Positions 7,720 to 16,514 of a stretch of DNA of 64,000 nt are shown here, piece by piece. The DNA comes from Kordia algicida OT-1. Its GTDB lineage: Bacteria > Bacteroidota > Bacteroidia > Flavobacteriales > Flavobacteriaceae. Both the position numbers and the translations under genes were made by a program. A model generated the notes under the pieces. It saw only the letters and a program-made list of their open reading frames with translations, did no database searches and was not told the origin of the DNA. The stretch lies in NCBI RefSeq assembly GCF_000154725.1, contig NZ_DS544873.1, positions 2,108,377 to 2,172,376 on the forward strand, given 5' to 3'. The first letter of the stretch is position 1. Each line of letters opens with the position of its first letter.

Positions 7720-9657
7720 CTACTTGTTGACTTTAAAGATATGAAATGGCAACGCAGGATGCAATTCTACAAAATTCCACTCGCTATACCAATTGTAACT
7801 GTTTCCTGTGACCAAATCATGCACTTCTACTTTGTGTCCGTGCTGAATGCCTAATTCTTGCAACGGCAACTGAAAGTTTCCTTGCTGCGAATAGTATTGA
7901 TCGAGACTGATGATGACTAAAACTTCACTTGTCCGATCTTGATTCCACTTGTAAAAACCTAATAAGTTATCATTTTCTATGTGGCAAAATTTGATATTAT
8001 TCGTTTGTTGCAACGCTTCATGTTCATGACGAATGGCGTTGATTCTACTTATTAATGTGGTGAGTTTATTTTGTTTTTCCCAATCGTAGTGACACAGTTG
8101 AAACTTCTCAGACATGTAGTATTCTTCTTTTCCAGGAATCGCATCGTCAATCATTTGCTCAAAAACTGGTCCGTAAATTCCGATGTTGGAACTTAAGGTT
8201 GCTGCCAATGCGTATCGCTGAATGTATTTTGCTTCGTTGGCGCCTTGCAAGTGAAACGGATTGATGTCTGGCGTGTTTGGCCAAAAGTTCGGGCGCATGT
8301 ATTCTTTTTGATCTGTTTGCGTGAGTTCGTTCATGTATTCAATCAACTCATGCTTGTTGTCGCGCCACGTAAAGTATGTGTATGATTGTGTGTATCCTTG
8401 TTTTGCTAATTGTTGCATTACTTTTGGTTTGGTAAACGCTTCCGCGAGAAAGATCACGTTTGGATGTTTCTTTTTGACTTCCGCAATGATCCAATTCCAA
8501 AAATAGTACGGTTTTGTGTGCGGATTGTCTACACGGAATACTTCAATGCCGCAGTCAATCCAGTGCAATAGAATGCTTAAACATTCATTCCAAAGATTTT
8601 TATAATCTTCACTTTCCCAATAGATTGGCAAGATATCTTGATATTTTTTTGGTGGATTTTCGGCATATTGAACCGTTCCGTCTGGTCGCCACTTGAACCA
8701 ATCTGGATGCGAAGTTACCCAAGGATGATCGGGCGCGGCTTGCAATGCGTAATCCATAGCAATTTCGATGTTGTGTTCTTTTGCTTTTTTAACCAAACGT
8801 TTAAAGTCGTTAATTGTTCCCAATGCTGGATGCGTGTCTTTGTGTCCGCCGTATTGTGAACCGATTCCCCAAGCCGAACCCACATCGCCTTTTTTGGCTT
8901 CTGTCGTGTTGTTTTTCCCTTTACGATTGACTTCTCCAATAGGATGAATTGGTGGGAAATATAAGGTATCAAATCCCATGTTTGCCACTCTTGGTAGTAA
9001 ACGTTCGCAATCTTTGAAGGTTCCGTGTTTTCCTGCTGTTTCCGAAGCTGAACGTGGAAAGAATTCGTACCAAGTACTGAATTGCGCTTTTTTACGATCT
9101 ACATAGATTTGCAATTCGTGTGATTCGTTCGCAAGATGCTTTTCTGGATATTTGACAAAGATGTCGTGTAACTTCGTACTTTTAGCCGCAGCTATCGCTT
9201 CATTATAGCGTTCTGCATCTTGAAATGCGTCGATACAATCGCCAATAAAGTCCTTTTCCGTTTTCGTTGTTTTTTTTAGCAATGGTTTTAGCAATTCTGC
9301 TCCTTCTAGCAATTCCGAAGTAATGTGTTGGTTGTCGTCAATTTTACGTACTGCTCCATGTTGCCAATTTAAAGCATAATCAACCCAACCTTGTATTTTG
9401 TAGGTGTAAAAACCTTGTTTTTCTACAACAAAAGAGGCTTGCCATTCGTCGTTTCCAAGGTCTTGCATGCGTACTTCTTTCCATGTTTTTGCTTTTTCAT
9501 GTTTGTAGCGTATGGAAGCGGCAATCACATCATGTCCGTCTACCAAGACATGTGCTTTTACAGTGACAATTTCATTTACAATTCGTTTGATAAAAAATTC
9601 GCCACCGTTGAGTTGTGGAGAAATATGATCGATAACGACGCGTTTTTGGTTTTGCAT
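7720..9657 (-). CDS. glgE: Alpha-1,4-glucan:maltose-1-phosphate maltosyltransferase
   Basis: A 645-residue GH13_3 enzyme that transfers maltosyl units from alpha-maltose-1-phosphate to the non-reducing end of a glucan. An N-terminal beta-sandwich and helical insert (about 1-190) precede the barrel, which starts with STWYEFFPRS. The nucleophile is Asp377 in FRVDNPHTKP and the acid/base is Glu406 in FLAEAFTKP. The 29-residue spacing equals that of Streptomyces GlgE (Asp394/Glu423, from memory). YAENPPKKYQDI is another family signature. It is the first gene of glgE-mak-glgB, so its promoter should lie in the 9658-9935 gap, but no clear box was seen. Confidence 0.95.
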   Translation of the reverse strand: MQNQKRVVIDHISPQLNGGEFFIKRIVNEIVTVKAHVLVDGHDVIAASIRYKHEKAKTWKEVRMQDLGNDEWQASFVVEKQGFYTYKIQGWVDYALNWQHGAVRKIDDNQHITSELLEGAELLKPLLKKTTKTEKDFIGDCIDAFQDAERYNEAIAAAKSTKLHDIFVKYPEKHLANESHELQIYVDRKKAQFSTWYEFFPRSASETAGKHGTFKDCERLLPRVANMGFDTLYFPPIHPIGEVNRKGKNNTTEAKKGDVGSAWGIGSQYGGHKDTHPALGTINDFKRLVKKAKEHNIEIAMDYALQAAPDHPWVTSHPDWFKWRPDGTVQYAENPPKKYQDILPIYWESEDYKNLWNECLSILLHWIDCGIEVFRVDNPHTKPYYFWNWIIAEVKKKHPNVIFLAEAFTKPKVMQQLAKQGYTQSYTYFTWRDNKHELIEYMNELTQTDQKEYMRPNFWPNTPDINPFHLQGANEAKYIQRYALAATLSSNIGIYGPVFEQMIDDAIPGKEEYYMSEKFQLCHYDWEKQNKLTTLISRINAIRHEHEALQQTNNIKFCHIENDNLLGFYKWNQDRTSEVLVIISLDQYYSQQGNFQLPLQELGIQHGHKVEVHDLVTGNSYNWYSEWNFVELHPALPFHIFKVNK

Positions 9658-9773
9658 TTTTCGGAATTATTAGCGTTCTAAAGTTCGAAATTACTAAAAA
9701 TCACTACAATTCACATAGTGTTTCCGCGATTATCTTATTGATTTTGAAACTACAACGTTTGCGTGATTGGGGT

Positions 9774-9862
9774 TTTACTTCGGCTTCGCTCAGTACGAGT
9801 AGGTTTACTTCGACTCCACTCAGTACGAGTATTACTTTTGACTTTACTCAACACAAGTAGGT
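9774..9862. repeat. ~30-bp degenerate tandem repeat, 3 copies
   Basis: Three consecutive units follow the pattern TTTACTTCG, then CTCAGTACGAGTAGG; the third is the most diverged. They lie upstream of the glgE operon. The GCTCAGTACGAGT core resembles intergenic motifs found in many Flavobacteriaceae. Confidence 0.7.
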
Positions 9863-9935
9863 GATTATATAAAACATGTAGTATTGTTGCGAATAGGTTT
9901 CGGAAATTCAGGGAAACTTAAAGTATTAATGTAAA

Positions 9936-10233
9936 TAACGTCAGTTCGATATAAATCATTCAATTTACATTTATAGTAATTTTAGAAATAATTCTGCTAT
10001 GAAATTCATTTTCAGTGTTTTATTTTCGTTTTCTTTGCTTACCCAAAGAAAAGAAACAAAAGAAAGGGAACTTTTCCAGAGGTATTTTTAGTTTTTCTTT
10101 TAGGGAAAAACTAAAACCGCATGAATTTTTCTAAATTTTCTCCAAGGTTTCGAAAATTTTTAACGAAAAACTCCTGCTATACTGCGGAAAAGAAAAGTTT
10201 CAAACTAAAATTCTTACGTCGAACTCACGTTAA
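9936..10233. repeat. Dispersed ~298-bp element, copy 2
   Basis: It matches copy 1 (77-374) nearly base for base, including both terminal inverted repeats. The right end runs straight into the 42-bp tandem array at about 10245. It forms the left edge of the accessory island that separates the two glucan operons. Confidence 0.8.
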
Positions 10234-10244
10234 ATATATTTTCT

Positions 10245-10460
10245 AATGTCCGGGAAATTAAAAACACTGATGTAAATACATTCCCCGATACAGGGGAAAT
10301 CAAAAACATTAATGCAAATTCATTCCCCGACATAGGGGAAGTTAAAAACATCTATGTAAATACATTCCCCAACATAGGGGAAATCAAAAACATGAATGTA
10401 AACACATTCCCCGATACAGGGGAATTTAAAAACATTGATGTAAATTCATTCCCCTGTCAT
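10245..10460. repeat. 42-bp tandem repeat with an internal hairpin, about 5 units
   Basis: TTCCCC recurs at 10281, 10323, 10365, 10407 and 10449, exactly every 42 bp, and a degenerate unit precedes the first. Most units carry TTCCCC, 6 nt, GGGGAA, a 6-bp inverted repeat. Because 42 is a multiple of 3, one plus-strand frame reads a 14-residue repeat (VNTFPDTGEIKN-like). That frame is open from about 10209 to 10583 but has no ATG until 10392. A vestigial repeat protein or a non-coding satellite are both possible. Confidence 0.85.
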
Positions 10461-10635
10461 ATATTTTGTATATTTTTCAATAAAATACTACATAAAAACG
10501 ATTTTATTGAAAATTTATCAAAAATAGCTATTTTACATTATAATGAAAATATAAACTTCAAAGCAAGTTGCTATTGTAACTAATATACAAAAGACTACTT
10601 GCGCATCATTTTTCTTTTTATTGTTTTATGGAAAA

Positions 10636-10762
10636 CCACATTGCGTATATGTACGTTTTGTTTTACATTTATAAAAAATAACAGGAAGTTGTTAACAAAT
10701 GAGTTCCTGTTATTACTTAATATTGGTATGATATACTGAATCGGTATATGCATATGTTGGGC
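10636..10762. other. Possible leftmost attC-like folded sequence
   Basis: A perfect 11-bp stem (10677-10687 with 10704-10714, 16-nt loop) sits between a weakly complementary left arm (about 10636) and a right end GTTGGGC (10756-10762). GTTGGGC fits the integron R' consensus GTTRRRY. The left arm has no clear RYYYAAC, so this copy is degraded or is only a boundary. Confidence 0.35.
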
Positions 10763-10785
10763 ATAATTTAAAACAACCAAAATAA

Positions 10786-11796
10786 ATGGCAACATTAGAG
10801 CAATTTGAAACTACCCTAGATCAAGTAAATGAAAGATTGGAAAAAATGCTTTCTTACTGGATTGAGGAATTGACTCGAGAAGAGGAATTAGGAACACAAT
10901 TTAGTTTTAAAGAGATTGAAGAACAGTTTGTGAAAATTATCGATTTGTTCAAACGAGTTAAAGAAGTAAACCTGCAAGAGGTTCCATATAGCTTACTGAA
11001 CCAATTTAATGCTCAAATAAATAACGCGATAACTTATTTTGACAAAGCTAAAAACTTTGACCCAACGCAAAACAATGCAGCAAATGCGCGTCAAACAATA
11101 ATAAATAATATTCGAGATAAGTATGATGCTTATTACACCCATTCTGTACCAATCTTATCAATTGGACTTTTAAATTCAAACGACCTTTCTGTTGAGAGGT
11201 CTAAAATGAATCAACTCATAGCTGAATTAGACGAACAGAAGAAAACAGCAAAAGAAGAAAGCGATAAAAAACTAAAAGAATTAAACGACATACTCGATAG
11301 CGCTAAAAGTGCAGCTACCCAAATCGGAGTTTCTAAGCATTCAACACTATTTAAAGCAGAATCTGAGCTTCACGAAACTGAATCAAAAAAATGGTTGAAA
11401 TACACGACGTGGATTATTATTGCGATAATTGTTAGCGCAATTGGAATGGCTTTCTTAGGCTTGTATTTTAAAGAGAATACTGAAATTGTGCAATTCACAA
11501 TTACCAAGATTGTAATTCTTACTGCATTATTTTATGGACTTTCTTTAACAAATAGAAATTATAAAGCACATAAACATAATGCGATAATGAATAAGCATCG
11601 ACAAAATGCACTAAGTACATTTGAAACTTTTTCAAGTGCTGCGAGTGCTGATGACGTTACTAAAAATGCTGTTCTTTTAGAAACAACACATTCAATATTT
11701 TCTAATCAGCAAACAGGATATTTAAAATCTGACCCTGAAAATAACTCGAATAGTAAAATTGTAGAAATAATCAAGAGTGTAACAAAAACCGAATAA
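10786..11796 (+). CDS. Unknown coiled-coil membrane protein, cassette-like gene
   Basis: A 336-residue protein with no recognised family. The N-terminal ~200 residues are highly charged and helical, with a likely coiled coil at 130-180. Two membrane segments follow at about 205-228 and 237-257, and then a polar ~80-residue tail. It probably sits in the inner membrane with both large parts on the same side. The gene is bracketed by TATGTTGGGCATA (10753-10765) upstream and TATGCCCAACATT (11802-11814) downstream, complementary at 12 of 13 positions, as expected of a recombined gene cassette. Accessory membrane proteins of this build are sometimes stress or defence effectors, but nothing in this sequence proves that. 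Confidence 0.7.
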   Translation: MATLEQFETTLDQVNERLEKMLSYWIEELTREEELGTQFSFKEIEEQFVKIIDLFKRVKEVNLQEVPYSLLNQFNAQINNAITYFDKAKNFDPTQNNAANARQTIINNIRDKYDAYYTHSVPILSIGLLNSNDLSVERSKMNQLIAELDEQKKTAKEESDKKLKELNDILDSAKSAATQIGVSKHSTLFKAESELHETESKKWLKYTTWIIIAIIVSAIGMAFLGLYFKENTEIVQFTITKIVILTALFYGLSLTNRNYKAHKHNAIMNKHRQNALSTFETFSSAASADDVTKNAVLLETTHSIFSNQQTGYLKSDPENNSNSKIVEIIKSVTKTE

Positions 11797-11801
11797 AAAA
11801 C

Positions 11802-11930
11802 TATGCCCAACATTGGCTATAAACAATTGTTATTACAGGCTTATCCTGAAAATTCCTGCGGAATTTTCAGTTTGGTGTGTACTTGCAAAGTTAAGTACTA
11901 GCCCACGCAACTACTCATAGCCGAGACCGT
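11802..11930. other. attC-like site of the first cassette, cut near its right end by the IS
   Basis: It starts with GCCCAAC (11805-11811), which fits the integron R'' consensus RYYYAAC. GGCTAT (11815-11820) pairs with ATAGCC (11917-11922), and a perfect 11-bp hairpin with a 3-nt loop lies inside (846-856 with 860-870, plus 11000). The right-hand GTTG was separated by the IS1182 insertion: joining the CCGT at 11927-11930 with TTGCCAGTA at 13581 restores GACCGTTGCCAGTA. The order of outer box, unpaired spacer, inner box and variable hairpin is that of an attC site. Confidence 0.55.
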
Positions 11931-13577
11931 CAGACTGTCTCAAAACTCGCATATTATTTTCTATTAATATTAAATATTCCGATATTTAAGTATGGAATAT
12001 TTAAAAGGTGATTCGAGAACACAACTTACATTATACACTACTTGTCTTGAAGATATGATACCTCAAGATAATTCTGTACGATTTATAGATAAATTTGTAA
12101 ACTCACTTAATTTACAAGAATTAGGTTTTGACGCCATAGCTTCTCAAGGAAGACCGTCTTATGATCCTGCTGATTTACTAAAATTATACATTTACGGGTA
12201 TATGAATCGTACACGATCTTCACGAGTTTTAGAAAAAGAATGCTCCCGAAATATTGAAGTGATATGGCTTTTGAAAAATCTTAAACCAGACCATAATACG
12301 ATAGCGCGTTTTAGAAAAGAAAACTCAAAAGCTATCAAACGAGTTTTCAGACAAAGTGTAACCATTGCTAAGAATTTTAACCTGATTGGTGGAGTTCTTA
12401 TCGCTGGTGATTCCACCAAATTAAGAGCGCAGAATAGCAAGAAAAACAATTATAATAAGAAAAAGATTGAACGTCATTTAGCGTATATTGATAAAAAACT
12501 ATCGCAATACAATACTGAATTGGCTACTGCTGATAATGATAGTAAAGTTAAAATTCAGAAAAACATTGAAAAACACAAACGACATCAAGTTAAGTACACG
12601 CAGATAAAGCAAGAATTAGAAGCTGATACTACTACTGAAAACCCTCAATTATCTACTAGCGATCCAGATAGCAGACATCAAATAGTAAGAGGAATGATAA
12701 CAGAAGTTTGCTATACGGCACAAACTACTGTTGACGAAAAACACAACATACTTATTGATTATAAAATCACCAATCAAAACGATAAGAAAGCCATGGGAAT
12801 GATGCTCAGAAGAGCTAAATCTATTTTAAGACATCATCAGTTTACTGCCCTTTATGACAAAGGATATCATACAGGTAGTGAATTTGATATTGCACATTCG
12901 TTAGGTATCGAAACATTAGTTGCTATCCCTAATATTGGCAGAGCCAGTCAAGCCCCTGACCCTAAATATAATGTAGAATATTTTAAATATGATAAACACA
13001 AAGATTGTTATATATGCCCACAAAAACAAGAACTAACAAGTAATCAAAATTGGTATAAGGCACGTAACTATAAGTTCAAACAATACAAAACCAAGGCGTG
13101 TAAAACTTGTCCTGTTAGAAACTTATGTACAACAGCTAAAGTAAATGGAAAGATCGTGCAACGAAGTAAATATGCGCATGCTATTGAAGGCAATGCAGAA
13201 CGTATAAAAGTTAATGAAGATACCTACAAAAAGCGACAAGCTATCGTAGAACATCCCTTTGGAACCATCAAAAGACAATGGGGATTTGATTATATCATTA
13301 CTAAACGGACAATTGAATCGGCTTCAGCTGATTTTGGATTAGTTGCTTTAGCCTACAATTTGAAAAGAATCATCAATATTGGCAAAGCTTCAAAGAGTAC
13401 CAAAAAACTTTGTTTGTGTCATTTTAGAAGGGTTAATCGCTTATATAAGCCCAAAAAGAGCATTATTAGCGTGTTAAAATCATTATTTTACAAGAGACAA
13501 GAAGTCTTTAAAATAGCTACGTAATTTTAAAATTTAATGTAAATTAGAAACCTAATAGGTAGTTTTGAGACAGACTG
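11931..13577 (+). mobile_element. IS1182-family insertion sequence, complete
   Basis: The element is 1647 bp long. The left end CAGACTGTCTCAAAACT and the reverse complement of the right end CAGTCTGTCTCAAAACT match at 16 of 17 positions. The flanking CCGT at 11927-11930 and 13578-13581 is a 4-bp target duplication. It carries one transposase gene that looks intact. The insertion split an attC-like site. Confidence 0.92.
11992..13524 (+). CDS. IS1182-family transposase
   Basis: A 510-residue DDE transposase. The N-terminal region (GRPSYDPADLLKLYIYGY) is the family's conserved start. The catalytic acids lie in LIAGDSTKLRAQ (first Asp), ALYDKGYHTG (second Asp) and AIVEHPFGTIKRQWG (Glu). A Cys cluster between them (CPQKQ, CKTCPVRNLC) resembles the zinc-binding insert seen in the family. 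The frame is open throughout, so the element could still be active. It begins 61 bp inside the left end. Confidence 0.95.
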   Translation: MEYLKGDSRTQLTLYTTCLEDMIPQDNSVRFIDKFVNSLNLQELGFDAIASQGRPSYDPADLLKLYIYGYMNRTRSSRVLEKECSRNIEVIWLLKNLKPDHNTIARFRKENSKAIKRVFRQSVTIAKNFNLIGGVLIAGDSTKLRAQNSKKNNYNKKKIERHLAYIDKKLSQYNTELATADNDSKVKIQKNIEKHKRHQVKYTQIKQELEADTTTENPQLSTSDPDSRHQIVRGMITEVCYTAQTTVDEKHNILIDYKITNQNDKKAMGMMLRRAKSILRHHQFTALYDKGYHTGSEFDIAHSLGIETLVAIPNIGRASQAPDPKYNVEYFKYDKHKDCYICPQKQELTSNQNWYKARNYKFKQYKTKACKTCPVRNLCTTAKVNGKIVQRSKYAHAIEGNAERIKVNEDTYKKRQAIVEHPFGTIKRQWGFDYIITKRTIESASADFGLVALAYNLKRIINIGKASKSTKKLCLCHFRRVNRLYKPKKSIISVLKSLFYKRQEVFKIAT

Positions 13578-13605
13578 CCGTTGCCAGTAATGTAAACCAA
13601 TCTTT

Positions 13606-14184
13606 ATGCTGAAAGGATTATTTAAGAAAAAAACACCAGTCGAAAAGTTTATGGCTCATTTGGACAGAATTTTCCAAACTGAACCTGAATATTACAAAGA
13701 GGAATCTGAAACTGACGGAATTGCTGGAGTTACAAGCATAGTTTATAAAGACATCCCTGAAAAAGGAATGATAACTGGAATTACATACGGACTTTCACTC
13801 GTAAGTCATCCTGAATGGAAATTTGGACGACCTGAATTAATAATCACAGTTGACTCGAAAGATGCTTCTTGGGCTCAAGTTGCAGGATATTTAGCGAATA
13901 GTTTAAGAGGAGATTGTCCATTTAGTTACAGCAACACAATTAACTTTAGAGAAAAAATATCGGACGAATCGGAAATGGACGCATTTCTTGTATTCGCACC
14001 TTCGATTTTGGACAAAAAAGATTTTGCGAATATCGATATCGGACTGAATTACAAAATTAATATTGCTGGACTTTATCCAATCTATGCATCTGAAATGAAA
14101 TATATTGAGAAAAACGGACTTGAAAAATTTTGGAAACACCCGAACTTTGATATGTACAACGTGAATAGAAAAAGAATAAAATAA
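13606..14184 (+). CDS. Suppressor-of-fused-like domain protein, cassette-like gene
   Basis: A 192-residue soluble protein. The stretch TYGLSLVSHPEWKFGRPEL followed by a WAQVAGYLANS helix is typical of the bacterial suppressor-of-fused (SUFU) family, which often occurs as an immunity-type or unknown protein. No signal peptide is seen. Its bounds are GTTGCCAGTA (13580-13589) and TACTGGCAAC (14196-14205), a perfect 10-bp complement, so it behaves as a cassette unit. It lost direct contact with the upstream gene when the IS inserted. The biochemical role is unknown. Confidence 0.7.
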   Translation: MLKGLFKKKTPVEKFMAHLDRIFQTEPEYYKEESETDGIAGVTSIVYKDIPEKGMITGITYGLSLVSHPEWKFGRPELIITVDSKDASWAQVAGYLANSLRGDCPFSYSNTINFREKISDESEMDAFLVFAPSILDKKDFANIDIGLNYKINIAGLYPIYASEMKYIEKNGLEKFWKHPNFDMYNVNRKRIK

Positions 14185-14205
14185 TTAAAAAACACTACTG
14201 GCAAC

Positions 14206-14425
14206 AACGGTAACCGTTGCACAACCCAATAATTTTATAAAAACTGGCTGACTTTAGTCCTTTTAAGGAAGTATTTATTTTAATTTTTCCTACTCCTATT
14301 TAAAATTAGCACCGCTTAAAATACAGTTATAGTTGCCAAATAGTGAGTTTATTTTGAAAATGATTGCATAATTTTTTTGATAGATTTTCTTGTCTTGCAT
14401 GCAATATGATACGCAATTATTCAAT
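14206..14425. repeat. Conserved intergenic block, copy 1 (diverged)
   Basis: It follows the SUFU-like gene and starts with AACGGTAACCGTTGCACAAC. Its 3' part (TTGCCAAATAGTGAGTTT, then TGAAAATGATTGCATAATTT and TTCTTGTCTTGCATG) matches blocks 2 and 3. The central part differs and lacks their terminator hairpin. No gene is evident in this gap. Confidence 0.7.
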
Positions 14426-14445
14426 ATCTTCGACTTGTGTAACAG

Positions 14446-14575
14446 GCACAACGTATATAATCCATTGCTAGTGAAGGCTTACCAACGAAAATCCTTGCGG
14501 ATTTTCTATTCGGTTTTTATTTGCTAAATTAGGTGCTTAAACCATGCAACAAACCATATACAAACGACGTTGTGC
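14446..14575. other. attC-like folded sequence
   Basis: The outer arms GCACAACG (14446-14453) and CGTTGTGC (14568-14575) are perfectly complementary. They enclose partly complementary inner boxes (TATATAATCC and ATATACAAAC) and a perfect 8-bp hairpin with a TTGC loop (14487-14494 with 14499-14506). The layout matches the site at 11802, and the two share internal words. The outer boxes keep AAC and GTT but depart from the strict RYYYAAC/GTTRRRY consensus. Confidence 0.5.
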
Positions 14576-14607
14576 TCAATAACTAAAAAAACTAACAGAG
14601 AATCGTA

Positions 14608-15651
14608 ATGAAAAAAATAAACTTAATCAGTAGCTTATTCGCAATTACTGCTTTAATCTCTTGTAAAAATGATAAAAAAACAAATGACAATCAATCAAAA
14701 GAAGTTGTTAATGAGGAAATTTCTATTTCTGATAAAAATAAACAAGTAAAAGATGTGTCTAATAACACAGTAAAAGAATTTTCTTGGGACAATATATCCG
14801 AGTCAACATTTGACATTGGAGTATACCCATATATCACACCTCCAAAAGGGATGAAGGTAGATAAAAATACTAGCAGAACAGAATCTTATGATTTCCATAA
14901 ACTAGAAATGTTTAATGGTAAATCATTTTTTGACATAGAAGGACGAGTAGATAAAATGGGAATTATGATGGATGGAAATAAAGAGTGGAATCAATACTAT
15001 TTTGATAAAAGTATAAAAGACTATTTAAATTCTATTGGTGCTCAACTTATTTTCGAAGGTAAAATTCCAAATGAATTAGTAAATCAAAAGGGAGCGAATG
15101 TAAACGACCGTTACGCTTATTTTAATAATTTCTATGTTGGTGACATAGTAAATTCTCCTATTCGTATGTATGCATTAAAAACACCAACTAAAAGAATTGG
15201 AATTCAAGTCTATTCTGATGTAGTTTCTGCACAAATTGGGATAGTAGAATCAAAAGAATTTGAACAAACTATAGAAAAAATAACCGCAGAAGATATCATA
15301 AATGAGATTAACTCCAATGGTTTTATTTCATTGCATATAAATTTTGATACTGGAAAATCAAGAATCAAAGCAGACTCCTATGAAATAATAAGTGAAATCA
15401 CAAAAATGTTAAAAACAAATCCAAATTTAAAAATCAGTATCGAAGGACATACTGATAATGCGGGTGATGAATCTTATAATATGAAGCTTTCTAAAAATAG
15501 AGCTAAATCTGTTCTTATGGCACTGGTTGATGAAGGTATTGATGAATCAAGGTTAAAAAGCGATGGGTTTGGACAAACCAAACCTATTGGAGATAATACA
15601 ACAGATAAAGGAAAAGCTAAAAACCGAAGAGTTGAATTAAGGAAAATTTAA
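14608..15651 (+). CDS. OmpA-family lipoprotein, cassette-like gene
   Basis: A 347-residue protein. The signal sequence has a lipobox ending ALISC (Cys19), so it is probably a lipoprotein. Residues about 30-225 match nothing recognised. The C-terminal ~110 residues form an OmpA/MotB peptidoglycan-binding domain with IEGHTDNAGDESYN, the LSKNRAKSV helix and a C-terminal NRRVEL. It is likely tethered to the outer membrane and bound to peptidoglycan. Upstream GTTGTGCTC (14569-14577) and downstream GAGCATAAT (15653-15661) are complementary at 7 of 9 positions, a weaker version of the cassette-end pairing. Confidence 0.85.
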   Translation: MKKINLISSLFAITALISCKNDKKTNDNQSKEVVNEEISISDKNKQVKDVSNNTVKEFSWDNISESTFDIGVYPYITPPKGMKVDKNTSRTESYDFHKLEMFNGKSFFDIEGRVDKMGIMMDGNKEWNQYYFDKSIKDYLNSIGAQLIFEGKIPNELVNQKGANVNDRYAYFNNFYVGDIVNSPIRMYALKTPTKRIGIQVYSDVVSAQIGIVESKEFEQTIEKITAEDIINEINSNGFISLHINFDTGKSRIKADSYEIISEITKMLKTNPNLKISIEGHTDNAGDESYNMKLSKNRAKSVLMALVDEGIDESRLKSDGFGQTKPIGDNTTDKGKAKNRRVELRKI

Positions 15652-15660
15652 AGAGCATAA

Positions 15661-15880
15661 TACCGATAACCGTTGCACAACCTTATAATTCTACAAAAAA
15701 CAAGGCATTCTTAGCACTTTTAAGAGTGCCTTTCTTTTTATTCTTGTTATAAGAGTTCTAAAATTAACTCCGTTTATAATCAAGATATCGTTGCCTAATA
15801 GTGACTTTATTTTGAAAATGATTGCATAATTTTTTTGATAGATTTTCTTGTCTTGCATGTAATAAGATAAATAATAGCGA
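15661..15880. repeat. Conserved intergenic block, copy 2, with terminator
   Basis: After CGTTGCACAACCTTATAATT comes a hairpin in which AAGGCATTCTTA pairs with TAAGAGTGCCTT (12 bp, one wobble, 7-nt loop) and is followed by TCTTTTT. This is a good plus-strand terminator for the OmpA-like gene. The distal part (TTGCCTAATAGTGACTTT, TGAAAATGATTGCATAATTT) matches copies 1 and 3. The rest of the gap to 15994 shows no gene. Confidence 0.75.
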
Positions 15881-15994
15881 TTTAAGTGCTTAAACGAAAT
15901 ATAAATAATAAAATAAAGGTCAGCTATAAACCGAAAAATTAGCACGTAAAAACCTGCTACTTTTCATATACTAACTGTTGACAACAAGCAAAAA

Positions 15995-16495
15995 ATGAAA
16001 TATAAATTAAACATATTACTTCTAATTATAACTTTATTTTCTTTAAAAGCAGTTGCTTGCAATTGTTCCATTCCGAAAAGTTTGAAAGCTGTTCAAGATT
16101 ACGAATTTGAAAATTCTGAATGTATTTTTATTGGAGAAGTTTTGAAAATTGATTCCGAAAAAAACACTTTTGAAGTTAGAGTTGTAGAATCTTTTAACGG
16201 AGATGAAATTGAAAAAATATATAGTGGATTTTACGACAATCAATGTGGACCTATAATTGACGAAAAAGGAAAGTGGTTGATTTACGCTAATTTGTACGGA
16301 AATAAAATTGAAATTAATACTTGTGGACTAACTCGTAGTTTTGAATATCCTGAAAGTAATATAACTGCAACATCTGAATTTTTAAAAACATATGAAAAGG
16401 AATATAAAGAGGAAAAACGATATTCCGACTTAAAAATCAGAGCGCTATTAGATTTAAAAAATGAAATAATTAGTTTAAGGAAAAGAAGGAAGTAA
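15995..16495 (+). CDS. Small secreted Cys-containing protein, NTR/TIMP-like, cassette-like gene
   Basis: A 166-residue protein with a signal peptide whose cleavage would leave CNCSIPKS at the N-terminus. A Cys-x-Cys start, a later IFIGEV strand and further Cys residues resemble the NTR/TIMP-like fold, but similarity is weak. The tail is rich in Lys and Glu. It is exported, to the periplasm or beyond. The ends GTTGACAAC (15977-15985) and GTTGCCAAC (16506-16514) are complementary at 8 of 9 positions. No function can be given. Confidence 0.65.
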   Translation: MKYKLNILLLIITLFSLKAVACNCSIPKSLKAVQDYEFENSECIFIGEVLKIDSEKNTFEVRVVESFNGDEIEKIYSGFYDNQCGPIIDEKGKWLIYANLYGNKIEINTCGLTRSFEYPESNITATSEFLKTYEKEYKEEKRYSDLKIRALLDLKNEIISLRKRRK

Positions 16496-16514
16496 AAAAA
16501 AGCCAGTTGCCAAC

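Noticed and set aside
10245..10460. Possible CRISPR array
   Set aside because: The 42-bp units are directly joined with no unique spacers and no cas genes are near.
10392..10583. 63-codon plus-strand ORF
   Set aside because: Most of its N-terminal half is translated 42-bp tandem repeat, the frame is open far upstream without a start codon, and no ribosome site or homologue is evident.
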